DNA of 64,000 bases, from contig NZ_JACHVQ010000001.1 of the NCBI RefSeq assembly GCF_014190805.1, forward strand, positions 434,001 to 498,000. The letters run 5' to 3'. This DNA comes from Flexivirga oryzae (GTDB lineage: Bacteria > Actinomycetota > Actinomycetes > Actinomycetales > Dermatophilaceae). Below are positions 8,219 to 16,708 of the stretch, piece by piece. The notes below the pieces were generated by a model. It was not told where the DNA came from. It ran no database searches and worked only from the letters and a program-made list of their open reading frames with translations. The first letter of the stretch is position 1, and the number at the start of each line of letters is the position of its first letter. Position numbers and translations under genes: made by a program.

Positions 8219-8282
8219 CGCGCGTCCTTTCGTTGAGCGACTGTGACCCACAGCACACCTCACGGCTACCCTGGATGGAAGC

Positions 8283-8300
8283 GTTGCACCACGTTGCAAC
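8283..8300. promoter_or_regulatory. Candidate operator between monooxygenase and GAF regulator
   Basis: An inverted repeat GTTGCA-N6-TGCAAC in the 120-base divergent region, 39 bases before the regulator GTG and 65 before the monooxygenase ATG. Its size and position fit binding by a dimeric regulator, probably the adjacent GAF protein; this is inference. Confidence 0.45.
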
Positions 8301-8338
8301 CGGCAAGAGTCCCCGCGTCGCCGAAGGAGTTGTCCCTG

Positions 8339-9523
8339 GTGGCGGACTACAACGCGATCACCCCGGGCACCGACCTGGCGCGCTATGCCCGCGAGCTGAT
8401 GCGCATGCACGACACCGTGATCGGCGGTGGCCGAACGGCACTGCAACCACGCCCGTTGGTGTCCCGGTCGTGGCAACGGGTGCTGGGCTTCGGGCTGGTG
8501 CCCGACAAGTCGGGCGCGCGGGATCCGTTGCCACCGGCCCGCCTGGAACAGTTGCGCGCCGAGTCGCCGCTGCGGTTGGTGATCGACGACCTGGCGCGGG
8601 TGATCTCCAGCGTCGCGGACGCATCGCACTTCCTGATGGTGGTCACCAACGGCGACGGCATCATCCTGTGGCGGCGCGGCGACACCCGGGTCCGTCGGCA
8701 GGCCGACCAACTCGGCTTCAGCGAGGGTGCCCGGTGGACCGAGGACGAGGTGGGCACCAATGCGATCGGCACCGCGCTGGAAGAAGCCAACCCGGTGCAA
8801 CTCTTCTCCGGGGAGCACTTCGAGCAGGCCCAACACCCTTGGTACTGCACGGCTTTCCCGATCCATGACCCGCGCACCGGGGAACTGCTGGGCATCGTCG
8901 ACATCAGCGGCCCGGCGCTGACGCTGCACCCGGCCATCAGCGCGCTCGTCGAGACCGCGGTGCTGCTCGCCGAGTCGTTGCTGCGCCGGCACCACGAGGC
9001 CGCGCTGGAGCGGCTGCGGGTCGCGGCGGTGCCGATCGTGTCCGCGGCCGGTGGGCCGGCACTGGTCGTCGACGACGCGGGCTGGGTCGCGCACAGCGCC
9101 GGGGTGTCGACGCGCGACCGGATCGCGGCGCCGCAGCCGGACAAGCCGCTGGCCGTGCCCGGCCTCGGCCTGTGCCTGCCGGAGCGGCTCGATCTGGGCT
9201 GGCTGATCCGCCCGGCCGCCACCGAGCGGCGGATCAACGCGCACCTGACGCTCGGTGCGAAGCCGGTGATCGAGATCCGCGCCGACGCCGAGCCGTGGCG
9301 GGTCGCACTGTCCCGCCGGCACGCGCAGATCCTGCAGCAGCTGGCGGGCGCGGGTCCCGCGGGGCTGACGCCGTACGACCTGAGCGTGGCACTGTTCGGC
9401 GACGGTGAGCACCTGGTCGCGGCACGCGCCGAGGTGTCCCGGCTGCGGCGCAGCCTCGGCGCGATCGTCGACGGCAGCCCCTACCGGATCGCCGACGGCG
9501 TGCAGCTCACCGTCGGCGCGTGA
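8339..9523 (+). CDS. GAF-domain transcriptional regulator
   Basis: A 394-residue protein starting at GTG 8339, 8 bases after GAAGGAG. An N-terminal helical region (TDLARYARELMRMHD) precedes a GAF-type sensor around residues 60-205, with the conserved GARWTEDEVGTNAIGTAL and HPWYCTAFPIHDPRTGELLG. This is the layout of AcoR/DhaR-type sensors, but there is no AAA+ sigma-54 ATPase domain; instead the last 90 residues form a winged-helix-like region (LSRRHAQILQQLAG, LTPYDLSVALFG). It probably senses a small hydrophobic metabolite and controls the divergent flavin monooxygenase. It is followed at once by an 18-base tandem array. Confidence 0.8.
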   Translation: MADYNAITPGTDLARYARELMRMHDTVIGGGRTALQPRPLVSRSWQRVLGFGLVPDKSGARDPLPPARLEQLRAESPLRLVIDDLARVISSVADASHFLMVVTNGDGIILWRRGDTRVRRQADQLGFSEGARWTEDEVGTNAIGTALEEANPVQLFSGEHFEQAQHPWYCTAFPIHDPRTGELLGIVDISGPALTLHPAISALVETAVLLAESLLRRHHEAALERLRVAAVPIVSAAGGPALVVDDAGWVAHSAGVSTRDRIAAPQPDKPLAVPGLGLCLPERLDLGWLIRPAATERRINAHLTLGAKPVIEIRADAEPWRVALSRRHAQILQQLAGAGPAGLTPYDLSVALFGDGEHLVAARAEVSRLRRSLGAIVDGSPYRIADGVQLTVGA

Positions 9524-9530
9524 CCTCGAC

Positions 9531-9674
9531 AAGCTCGGCCATCGCGACACGCTCGGCCATCGCGACAAGCTCGGCCATCGCGACAAGCTCGGCCATCGCG
9601 GCAAGCTCGGCCATCGCGGCACGCTCGGCCATCGCGGCAGGCTCGGCCATCGCGGCAAGCTCGGCCACTTCGGC
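9531..9674. repeat. 18-base minisatellite, 8 copies
   Basis: Eight contiguous copies of AAGCTCGGCCATCGCGAC with one- to three-base variants fill almost the whole convergent gap between the GAF regulator stop (9523) and the oxidoreductase stop (9678). There are no spacers, so it is not a CRISPR. The period is a multiple of three and both strands are open in one frame, but no start or protein family supports coding. Confidence 0.95.
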
Positions 9675-9677
9675 GGG

Positions 9678-10706
9678 CTAGGAGCGTGCTCCCTGCTGCA
9701 CGTTGACCAGCGGCATCACGTGGTCGGCGTACGACGCCAGGGTGTGCTCCTTGTCGTCGTGCTGCAGATAGACCGCGAACTGGTCGACACCCAACTCCCG
9801 CAGCTCCTCGATCCGCTTGACGTGCTCCTCGGGCGGCCCGATGACGCAGAACCGGTCGACGATCTCGTCGGGGACGAACTCGGTGTGCGTGTTGCCGGCG
9901 CGACCGTGCTGGTTGTAGTCGTAGCCCTGCCGGCCGGCGATGTAGTCGGTCAACGCCTTTGGCACGCCGGAGGATTCGCCGTACCGGCTGACGATGTCCG
10001 CCACGTGGTTGCCGACCATGCCGCCGAACCACCGGCACTGGTCACGGGCGTGCTCGGCGGACTCGGCGCTGCCGTCGGTGATGTATGCCGGGGCGGCGAC
10101 GCAGATCGTGATGTCGTCCGGATCGCGGCCGGCGGCGGAGGCGGCCGAGCGCACCGCGCCGACCATCCACGCGGTGATCTGCGGGTCGGCCAGTTGCAGG
10201 ATGTAGCCGTCCGCGACCTCGCCGGTCAGCTGCAGCGCCTTCGGTCCGTACGCAGCGACCCACACCTCGAGCCGGGACGCGGTCGCCCACGGCAACCGCA
10301 GGGTGGATCCGCCGTAGGAGACGGCCTCACCGCACGCCATACCCCGTATGACGCCCACCGCCTCCCGGAGCGCCGCGAGCGTGCTCGGGCGGCCTCCTTC
10401 GACCCGCACCGCGGAATCGCCGCGGCCGATGCCGCAGACCGTGCGGTTGCCGTACATCTCGTTGAGGGTGGCGAACAGCGACGCGGTGACGGTCCAGTCG
10501 CGGGTGGCGGGATTGGTGACCATCGGCCCCACCGTGACCCGACGGGTGCGGTCCAGGATCTGGCCGAAGATCGGGTAGGGCTCCTGCCACAGGATGTGAC
10601 TGTCGAACGTCCAGACGTGGCTGAACCCGAACCGGTCGGCTTGCACTGCGAGGTCGACCACCCGTGCCGACGGGGGAGTGGTCTGCAGGACGACGCCGAA
10701 GTCCAT
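9678..10706 (-). CDS. LLM-class (F420-type) oxidoreductase of the hydantoinase-linked group
   Basis: A 342-residue TIM-barrel oxidoreductase of the luciferase-like/F420-dependent class. It begins MDFGVVLQTTPPS and has the conserved WTFDSHILWQEPYP, GPMVTNPATRDW and CGIGRGDSA segments. The closest recognisable group is the TIGR03842-type family, usually found beside dihydropyrimidinases. It may oxidise or reduce a ring intermediate in hydantoin or dihydropyrimidine breakdown with reduced F420 or flavin. The ATG overlaps the hydantoinase stop (ATGA), so it is co-translated as the last gene of the transporter-hydantoinase operon. Confidence 0.85.
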   Translation of the reverse strand: MDFGVVLQTTPPSARVVDLAVQADRFGFSHVWTFDSHILWQEPYPIFGQILDRTRRVTVGPMVTNPATRDWTVTASLFATLNEMYGNRTVCGIGRGDSAVRVEGGRPSTLAALREAVGVIRGMACGEAVSYGGSTLRLPWATASRLEVWVAAYGPKALQLTGEVADGYILQLADPQITAWMVGAVRSAASAAGRDPDDITICVAAPAYITDGSAESAEHARDQCRWFGGMVGNHVADIVSRYGESSGVPKALTDYIAGRQGYDYNQHGRAGNTHTEFVPDEIVDRFCVIGPPEEHVKRIEELRELGVDQFAVYLQHDDKEHTLASYADHVMPLVNVQQGARS

Positions 10707-12106
10707 CACACGAGGTACTGCGACAGGGAACGCTTGATGAACTTGCCGCGGCCCGGCGAACCGGTGAATTCCCCTGCGTCCAGGACGACTTCACCACGGG
10801 ACAGCACCGTCTCCACCTTCCCGGTGAACTCCCAGCCCTCGTAGACCGAGTAGTCGACGTTCATGTGGTGGGTCTGCGCCGACACGGTCTGCTTCGCCGT
10901 CGGATCGTAGATCACGATGTCGGCGTCGGACCCGGGCGCGACGACACCCTTCTTCGGGTACATGCCGAACATCCGCGCCGGTGTCGCCGCCGAGATCTCC
11001 ACCCAGCGGGCCAGGCTGATCTCGCCCTTGGTGACGCCCATGTGCAGCAGGTCCATCCGGTGCTCGACGCCGGGCAGACCGTTCGGGATCGCCCGGAAGT
11101 CGTCCTTGCCGAGCTGTTTGTCGGGGACGAAGCAGAACGGGCAGTGGTCGGTCGCGACGACCGACAGGTCGTTGGTGCGTAGCCCGCGCCACAGCTTCGC
11201 CTGCTCCTCGACGGGCCGCAGGGCGGGAGTGCAGACGTACTTGGCGCCCTCGAAATCCGCTCGGGCCAGGTCGGATTCGTCCAGGAACAGGTACTGCGGG
11301 CAGGTCTCGCCGAAGACGTTACGACCCGCGTCCCGGGCTTGGGTCACCACGTCGACGGCCGCGCCGCTCGACAGGTGCACGAAGTACAGCGGCGCTCCGG
11401 TGACGTCGGCCATCTGGGCGGCCCGGTTGACCGCCTCCGCCTCCAGGGCGATCGGCCGGGTGAGGCCGTGCCACTTGGGTGCGGTGTTGCCCGCCGCGAT
11501 GGCCCGCTGGACGATCTGGTCGATGGCGGTGCCGTTCTCGGCGTGCATCATGATCGTCGCGCCGTTGTCGGCCGCGCGGTACATCGCCTGGATGATCTGG
11601 TCGTCGGTCGACAGGAACACGCCCGGGTAGGCCATGAAGAGCTTGAAGCTGGTGACGCCCTGGTCGACCAGGCCGTCCATCTCCTTCAGCGAGGTGTCGT
11701 TGACGTCGGCCAGGATCGCGTGGAAGCCGTAGTCGATGCACGCCTTCCCCTCGGCCTTGGCGTGCCAGGTGTCGACCGCTTCCTGCAGCGAGCCGCCCTT
11801 CTTCTGCACGGGGAAGTCGACGATCGTCGTCGTGCCACCCCACGCGGCCGCGCGGGTCCCGGTCTCGAAGTCGTCGACGCTGAACGTGCCGCCGAACGGC
11901 ATGTCCATGTGCGTGTGCACGTCGATGCCACCGGGCAGGACGTACTTCCCGGCTGCGTCGATGGTCCGGTCGGCGGTGACGCCGAGCGCGGCGGCCGTGC
12001 CCGGTGTGAGCACCGCGGAGACGGTCTCGCCGTCGATCAGCACGTCTGCGGCCGCGGCACCCTGCGGTGAGACGACCTGGCCCCCGGTGATGAGTGTTGT
12101 CGTCAT
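10706..12106 (-). CDS. hydA: D-hydantoinase/dihydropyrimidinase
   Basis: A 466-residue amidohydrolase that opens hydantoin or dihydropyrimidine rings to N-carbamoyl amino acids. The binuclear metal site is complete: HTH in GGIDVHTHMDMPFGG, the lysine to be carboxylated in SFKLFMAYPG, His in MMHAEN and YFVHLSS, and Asp in VVATDHCPF. The length and C-terminal substrate-loop region are normal. AAAGGAG lies 8 bases before the ATG. The gene overlaps the transporter gene upstream and the LLM oxidoreductase downstream by 4 bases each. The N-carbamoyl product fits the amidohydrolase at 15503, closing a two-step path to free amino acid. Confidence 0.95.
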   Translation of the reverse strand: MTTTLITGGQVVSPQGAAAADVLIDGETVSAVLTPGTAAALGVTADRTIDAAGKYVLPGGIDVHTHMDMPFGGTFSVDDFETGTRAAAWGGTTTIVDFPVQKKGGSLQEAVDTWHAKAEGKACIDYGFHAILADVNDTSLKEMDGLVDQGVTSFKLFMAYPGVFLSTDDQIIQAMYRAADNGATIMMHAENGTAIDQIVQRAIAAGNTAPKWHGLTRPIALEAEAVNRAAQMADVTGAPLYFVHLSSGAAVDVVTQARDAGRNVFGETCPQYLFLDESDLARADFEGAKYVCTPALRPVEEQAKLWRGLRTNDLSVVATDHCPFCFVPDKQLGKDDFRAIPNGLPGVEHRMDLLHMGVTKGEISLARWVEISAATPARMFGMYPKKGVVAPGSDADIVIYDPTAKQTVSAQTHHMNVDYSVYEGWEFTGKVETVLSRGEVVLDAGEFTGSPGRGKFIKRSLSQYLV

Positions 12107-13695
12107 ACTGTGACTCCTTTGTCCTCTTCGGCTGTGTCAGCCGAATCGTCATACGAGACAGGTGCTTTCACTAGCTTCATCAACACGGTGTGTATGACGG
12201 CACCGGCGACGAGGCCGATGATCCAACCGTAGTCCGCCAGCGGCTTGAGGAAAGGGATCATTCCGTCGACAGGGAACGGCCCGGTCTTGTTCCCTTTGGC
12301 GTCGACCCCGGAGTAGGACCCGCCACCGGCCAGGATCGCGGCGACCACGAACGACAGGACGGCGATCCAGTTCCAGCCGCCGCGGTACCAGTACAGGCCC
12401 CGGCCGCGGGTGTAGAGGTCACGCACCACCAGCTGCCGGCGCCGGACGAACCAGTAGTCAGCCAGCAGGATGCCTGCGACCGGACCGAGGATCGCGCCGA
12501 CGAAGTTCAGCCAGGTGAAGATGTAGATGCTGGGGTTGGAGACAAGCTCCCACGGCATGATCAGCACAGACAGCACGCAGGTGATCAGTGCCCCGCGACG
12601 GAAGTTGATGTGCTTCGGGACCGCGTTGGCGAAGTCGTAGGACGGGCTGACCAGGTTGGCGGCGATGTTCACCGCGAGGGTCGCGATCATCACGGTTGCG
12701 AGCGCGAGCAGCGTGCCGACCCAGTTGTCGATGCGGGCGGCGAGCTGGATCGGGTCCCAGATGACCTCCCCGTAGACCTTCTCCGAGGCGGACGTGACGA
12801 ACACCGACAGCAGCGCGAAGAGCGTCATCGTGGTCGGCAGGCCGTAGGTCTGGCCGAGTGCCTGCTGTTTCTGGGATCCGCCGAACCTGGTGAAGTCGGA
12901 GATGTTGAGCGACAGTGTGGCCCAGAAGCCGATCATCCCCATCAGGGCCGGGCCGAACGCCTTCCAGAACGCGTGCCCGTGCAGGGTGCCCGGCTGGGAG
13001 AGTATGTCGCCGACGCCGCCGGCCTTGATCCACATGTAGATCAGCAGCGCGATCGCCGCGGCCAGGACGACGGGTGCGGCCCAGTTCTCGAAGTGCTTGA
13101 GCGTGTCGATGCCGCGGACGATGATGGCGATCTCGATCAGCCAGAAGACGAAGAAGCTGAGCCACTGCGTCCACGCGAAGTCGCCGATGTGCCCCGCGTT
13201 CGCCCACCCGCTGCCGAACATCTTGCCGGCCAGCAGGAAGATCCCCTCGCCACCGATCCAGGTCTGCACGCCGAACCAGCAGGTTGCGGCGAGCGCACGG
13301 ATCAGCGCCGGCAGGTTGGCGCCGAAGATCCCGAACGAGGAGCGCGCCAGCACCGGGAAGGGTATGCCGTACTTCGTCCCGCCGTGACCGTTCAGCAGGA
13401 TGGGGACGAGCACGATGACGTTCGCCAACAGGATGATGAAAACCGCCTGTTGCCAGGACATTCCGGCCGCAACCAGTCCGGAGGCCAGCAACCACGACGG
13501 GATGTTGTGGCTCATCCCGACCCAGAGGGCCGTGTAGTTGTAGGTGTGCCAGTTGCGTTGTGCCACCGGCACGGGCACCAGGTCCGAGTTGGCGAGCGCC
13601 GGGTCGTCGAGAGCACCGCGGTCCACCAACTCGACCCGCCCGTCGGCATTCTCGACCTGACCCTCGCGGGCAGCTGAAGCGGACTGGGTTGTCAT
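12103..13695 (-). CDS. NCS1-family nucleobase/hydantoin transporter
   Basis: A 530-residue integral membrane protein with about 12 helices. The N-terminal signature QRNWHTYNYTALWVGMSHNI and the NG-GGTKYGIPFPVLARSSFG segment mark the nucleobase-cation-symport-1 family (Mhp1, allantoin and uracil permeases). The start ATG at 13695 has GAGGAG at good spacing; longer upstream frames run into the regulator promoter region. Operon position with hydantoinase points to uptake of hydantoins, dihydropyrimidines or allantoin-like compounds; the exact ligand cannot be read from the sequence. Expression is probably controlled by the divergent PucR protein. Confidence 0.93.
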   Translation of the reverse strand: MTTQSASAAREGQVENADGRVELVDRGALDDPALANSDLVPVPVAQRNWHTYNYTALWVGMSHNIPSWLLASGLVAAGMSWQQAVFIILLANVIVLVPILLNGHGGTKYGIPFPVLARSSFGIFGANLPALIRALAATCWFGVQTWIGGEGIFLLAGKMFGSGWANAGHIGDFAWTQWLSFFVFWLIEIAIIVRGIDTLKHFENWAAPVVLAAAIALLIYMWIKAGGVGDILSQPGTLHGHAFWKAFGPALMGMIGFWATLSLNISDFTRFGGSQKQQALGQTYGLPTTMTLFALLSVFVTSASEKVYGEVIWDPIQLAARIDNWVGTLLALATVMIATLAVNIAANLVSPSYDFANAVPKHINFRRGALITCVLSVLIMPWELVSNPSIYIFTWLNFVGAILGPVAGILLADYWFVRRRQLVVRDLYTRGRGLYWYRGGWNWIAVLSFVVAAILAGGGSYSGVDAKGNKTGPFPVDGMIPFLKPLADYGWIIGLVAGAVIHTVLMKLVKAPVSYDDSADTAEEDKGVTV

Positions 13696-13908
13696 ACACG
13701 GCTCCTCAGGGCGAACGGGAGAATGCCGGTCACAGTATCGGCGCACGAACCGCCCCGGTTCGTTCACTGTGTCACGCATCACAGCCGTTGCGTTGCGTGC
13801 TGTATCGATGCCGTTTCACGGTCACGCCGGCTGCGGATCGGGAAGAGTGGGCGTAGCGGTGCTCGGCACACCGCGCCGATGCCCAGCTGTCGAAGGAGAG
13901 GCTGCCCG

Positions 13909-15477
13909 ATGCACGCGATGACGCTCGCGGAGGTGATCGAGCTCGCCGCGAGCCGTGAGGGCCAGCCGGAGGTGGTGTACGGGCACGACCACCTGTCGGA
14001 CCCGGTGCGGTGGTGTCACGTGGGGGAGGTCCCGGACATCGGCACCATGCTCACCGGCGGTGAGGTGGTGCTCACGACCGGCGCGATGTTGCTGCGGGAC
14101 GAGGATCAGATCGGGTATGTCGAGCGCATCGCGCGGGCGGGGGCGACCGCGGTATTCCTCGGGATCGGCCGCGCCTTCGACGACATACCGCGCGCCATGC
14201 TGCAGGCGTGCCGCGAGCACGACCTGCCGTTCGTGGTGATGTGGCGTCCGGTGGCATTCGTGACGATCAGCGAACAGGTCCAGACCACGATCCTGGCGCA
14301 CATCACCAGCCGGTCAGCCGTCTCGGAGAACGTGCGGGACATGTTGCACCGCTTGACGATCGAGAGCGCACCGATGCAGGCACTGGTCGACGAGCTGGCC
14401 AGCCTGGCCGAGTGCCCGGTCGTCGTGGAGAACACTGCTCGGCAGGTGCAGTTCGCCGCGGGTGAGGAAGGTCTGCGGGAGGTGCTGCGGGACTGGTCCC
14501 GGTTGTCGCAGTACGTGTCACACTTCGCCGGAGAGGGTGACGTGCACACGACCCCGGACGGCATCTTCGCCGCACCGCTCGTCGAGCGCGGGCGGCCGTG
14601 GGGGTCACTGATCCTCTTCGCGCACGGTGAGCCCGCCGAGCGCTCGGAGGTGATCGCGCAGCGCGGGGCGGAGGCGCTCAACCTGCACAAGCTGGTGTCG
14701 CGCAGCGGCCAGGACTGGCAGCGCGAGGCCCAGGAGGTGTTGCTCGCGGACCTGCTGGGCGGGCACGGCGGCACCGACGTGCTCGAACTGCGGGCGCGGG
14801 CATCGGGTTTCCCGATCCGGCACTGCCGCCTCACGGCGCTGGTGGTGCGTCTCGGCAGGGCGGAACGCGACTGCGCCATGCTGCTGGAGCGGTCCCGCTC
14901 GGTCGCCGGTCGGCAGGGCATCGGTGTGCTGGTCGGACCGGTCGAGCAGGGCATGGTCCGGATGCTGGTGTCGAGTGGGCAGCAGGACGACCCGATCCGC
15001 ACCGTCGACGACTTCGTCCGGCAGCTCGCGTCGGAGTCCGAGGGCCGGATCCTGCTGGCCGCCGCAGGGCCCGCGGTCGAGGGGCTGCGGGGACTCGCAG
15101 CGTCGTTCGGCCGGGCGCGCCAGACGTTGGATGCCGCGATCCGGCTGGGCCGGCAGGACTCCTCGGTGGTGCGGCTGGCGGACCTGCGGCTACCGGGGCT
15201 GGTCGAGGTGCTCGCGACCAACCACGACGTGCAGGACTTCGTCGACCGCGAGCTGGGCCCGCTGCTGGACAGCCCGGAGCTGATCGACCTGCTGGAGAGC
15301 TTCATCGCCAACGGCCTGAACAAGTCCTCGACCGCACAGGCGCATCACCTGTCCCGGCCCGCGGTCTACCGCAGGCTGGACCAGATCACCGAGCGGCTCG
15401 GCATCGACCTGGACGACGTGCGGGAGGTCGCCGGGCTGTATGTCGCGCTGCTCGCGTTGCGTGCCCGGGGCCAGTGA
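13909..15477 (+). CDS. PucR-family transcriptional regulator
   Basis: A 522-residue regulator with the PucR N-terminal domain (MTLAEVIELAASREGQPEVV), a central region and a C-terminal PucR-type helix-turn-helix (NKSSTAQAHHLSRPAVYRRL) near residues 465-500. AAGGAG lies 10 bases before the ATG at 13909. PucR-type proteins activate purine, hydantoin and related nitrogen-source genes in response to the substrate. The 213-base divergent gap to the transporter gene holds both promoters; I found no convincing operator in it. The downstream amidohydrolase is convergent. Confidence 0.9.
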   Translation: MHAMTLAEVIELAASREGQPEVVYGHDHLSDPVRWCHVGEVPDIGTMLTGGEVVLTTGAMLLRDEDQIGYVERIARAGATAVFLGIGRAFDDIPRAMLQACREHDLPFVVMWRPVAFVTISEQVQTTILAHITSRSAVSENVRDMLHRLTIESAPMQALVDELASLAECPVVVENTARQVQFAAGEEGLREVLRDWSRLSQYVSHFAGEGDVHTTPDGIFAAPLVERGRPWGSLILFAHGEPAERSEVIAQRGAEALNLHKLVSRSGQDWQREAQEVLLADLLGGHGGTDVLELRARASGFPIRHCRLTALVVRLGRAERDCAMLLERSRSVAGRQGIGVLVGPVEQGMVRMLVSSGQQDDPIRTVDDFVRQLASESEGRILLAAAGPAVEGLRGLAASFGRARQTLDAAIRLGRQDSSVVRLADLRLPGLVEVLATNHDVQDFVDRELGPLLDSPELIDLLESFIANGLNKSSTAQAHHLSRPAVYRRLDQITERLGIDLDDVREVAGLYVALLALRARGQ

Positions 15478-15502
15478 CGGCGGCCTCGCGCCATACGAGC
15501 TC

Positions 15503-16345
15503 CTAACGCTCGGTGATCGCCGTGTAGGTGTCCGGCCGGCGGTCGCGGTAGAACGCCCAGGTGGAGCGCTGCTCGCGGATCGCGTCCAGGTCCAGGTCGC
15601 GGACGAGCAACTCCTCGACCTGGTCGGAGGCGACGTCGCCGACGAAGGCACCACGCGGGTCGGCGAAGTAGGAGGTGCCGTAGAAGTCGTCGTCGCCGAG
15701 CGGTTCGATGCCGACCCGGTTGAGCGCACCGACGTAGTACATGTTGGCGGCGGCCGCGGCGGTCTGCTCCAGCTTCCACAGGTGGTTGGACAGTCCGCGT
15801 GAGGTGGCCGAGGGGTTGAAGACGATCTCGGCGCCGGCCAGTCCGAGCCCGCGCCAGCCCTCCGGGAAATGCCGGTCGTAGCAGATGTAGACACCCACCT
15901 TGCCGACCGCGGTCTCGAAGACCGGCCAGCCGTCGTTCGCGCCGGGGCGGAAGTAGAACTTCTCCCAGAACCCGTGCAGCTGCGGGATGTGCGTCTTGCG
16001 GTACTTGCCGAGGTAGCGCCCGTCGGCGTCGATGACCGCCGCGGCGTTGAACAGCACGCCCGGCTGCACCTCCTCGTAGATCGGCAGGATCATCACTTGG
16101 CCGGTCTCCTTGGCGATCGAGCTGAAGCGCTGGACGATCGGGCCGTCCGGGATCGCCTCGGCGTACTCGTACCACGCCTTGTCCTGGACCTGGGCGAAGA
16201 ACGGGCCCATGAACAACTCCTGGAAGCAGATGACCTGGTTGCCCTGTTGGGCCGCCTGGTGCGCCACCTCCTCGTGGGCATCGAGCATCTTGTCCTTGTC
16301 GCCGCGCCAGTGTGTCTGGAACAGAGCGGCTTTGACAGTGGTCAT
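15503..16345 (-). CDS. N-carbamoyl amidohydrolase/beta-ureidopropionase (nitrilase superfamily)
   Basis: A 280-residue carbon-nitrogen hydrolase. The Glu-Lys-Cys catalytic triad is visible: Glu in CFQELFMGPFF, Lys in KYRKTHIPQ and Cys in YICYDRHFPEG. The latter two segments closely follow beta-ureidopropionase and N-carbamoylputrescine amidase patterns. The likely reaction removes the carbamoyl group as CO2 and ammonia, finishing hydantoin or dihydropyrimidine degradation begun by the nearby hydantoinase. It is transcribed toward the PucR gene from its own promoter. There is no membrane segment. Confidence 0.92.
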   Translation of the reverse strand: MTTVKAALFQTHWRGDKDKMLDAHEEVAHQAAQQGNQVICFQELFMGPFFAQVQDKAWYEYAEAIPDGPIVQRFSSIAKETGQVMILPIYEEVQPGVLFNAAAVIDADGRYLGKYRKTHIPQLHGFWEKFYFRPGANDGWPVFETAVGKVGVYICYDRHFPEGWRGLGLAGAEIVFNPSATSRGLSNHLWKLEQTAAAAANMYYVGALNRVGIEPLGDDDFYGTSYFADPRGAFVGDVASDQVEELLVRDLDLDAIREQRSTWAFYRDRRPDTYTAITER

Positions 16346-16443
16346 GGGCAGTCTCCTCGGTCGCCTCGTCGGTGATGCAGTGACGCTAATGCGGCCGGCT
16401 CATCCGGTGACCCGTCGCGATGTCACGAGAATCCGCGGTGGTG

Positions 16444-16674
16444 TTACACCGTGTCGAGACCGGCTGCCGAACTCGACCGGGACGTGCTGCCGGTCGGCTC
16501 GTCCGCGGCGAGATGGTCCAGCTTGCAGTGGGCGACCACGAGCAGGTTCCGCACACTTTGCACCGGGATCCCGAGGGCGCAGCCGATCGTCTCGGCCGGG
16601 TGCCCCGCGTCGTCGAGTCGTACCGCGACCGCCAGCATGTCGGGCAGCTGGTCGATCAGTCGGTTGTGGTCCAT
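16444..16674 (-). CDS. Small sigma-region-4-like HTH protein
   Basis: A 76-residue ORF with ATG at 16674. Residues 6-50 form a helix-turn-helix resembling sigma-70 region 4 (AETIGCALGIPVQSVRNLL), and the rest is a polar, Ser-rich tail. No ribosome site is obvious. It sits 35 bases after the stop of a large LuxR-type regulator on the same strand and could be co-transcribed with it. A role as a small DNA-binding partner is inference; the open frame and HTH pattern are the only direct support. Confidence 0.5.
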   Translation of the reverse strand: MDHNRLIDQLPDMLAVAVRLDDAGHPAETIGCALGIPVQSVRNLLVVAHCKLDHLAADEPTGSTSRSSSAAGLDTV

Positions 16675-16708
16675 GCGGTGAGGCTGCCACGGGTGCTGTC
16701 GCCGGGTC

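Noticed and set aside
6371..9658. A 1,095-codon minus-strand frame with a repeated RWPSL-type N-terminus
   Set aside because: Beyond the monooxygenase start at 8218 it only runs antisense to the GAF regulator and through the minisatellite; open frames of this kind are common in high-GC DNA.
9531..9674. Possible short CRISPR array
   Set aside because: The 18-base units are directly adjacent with no spacers, and no cas genes are present.
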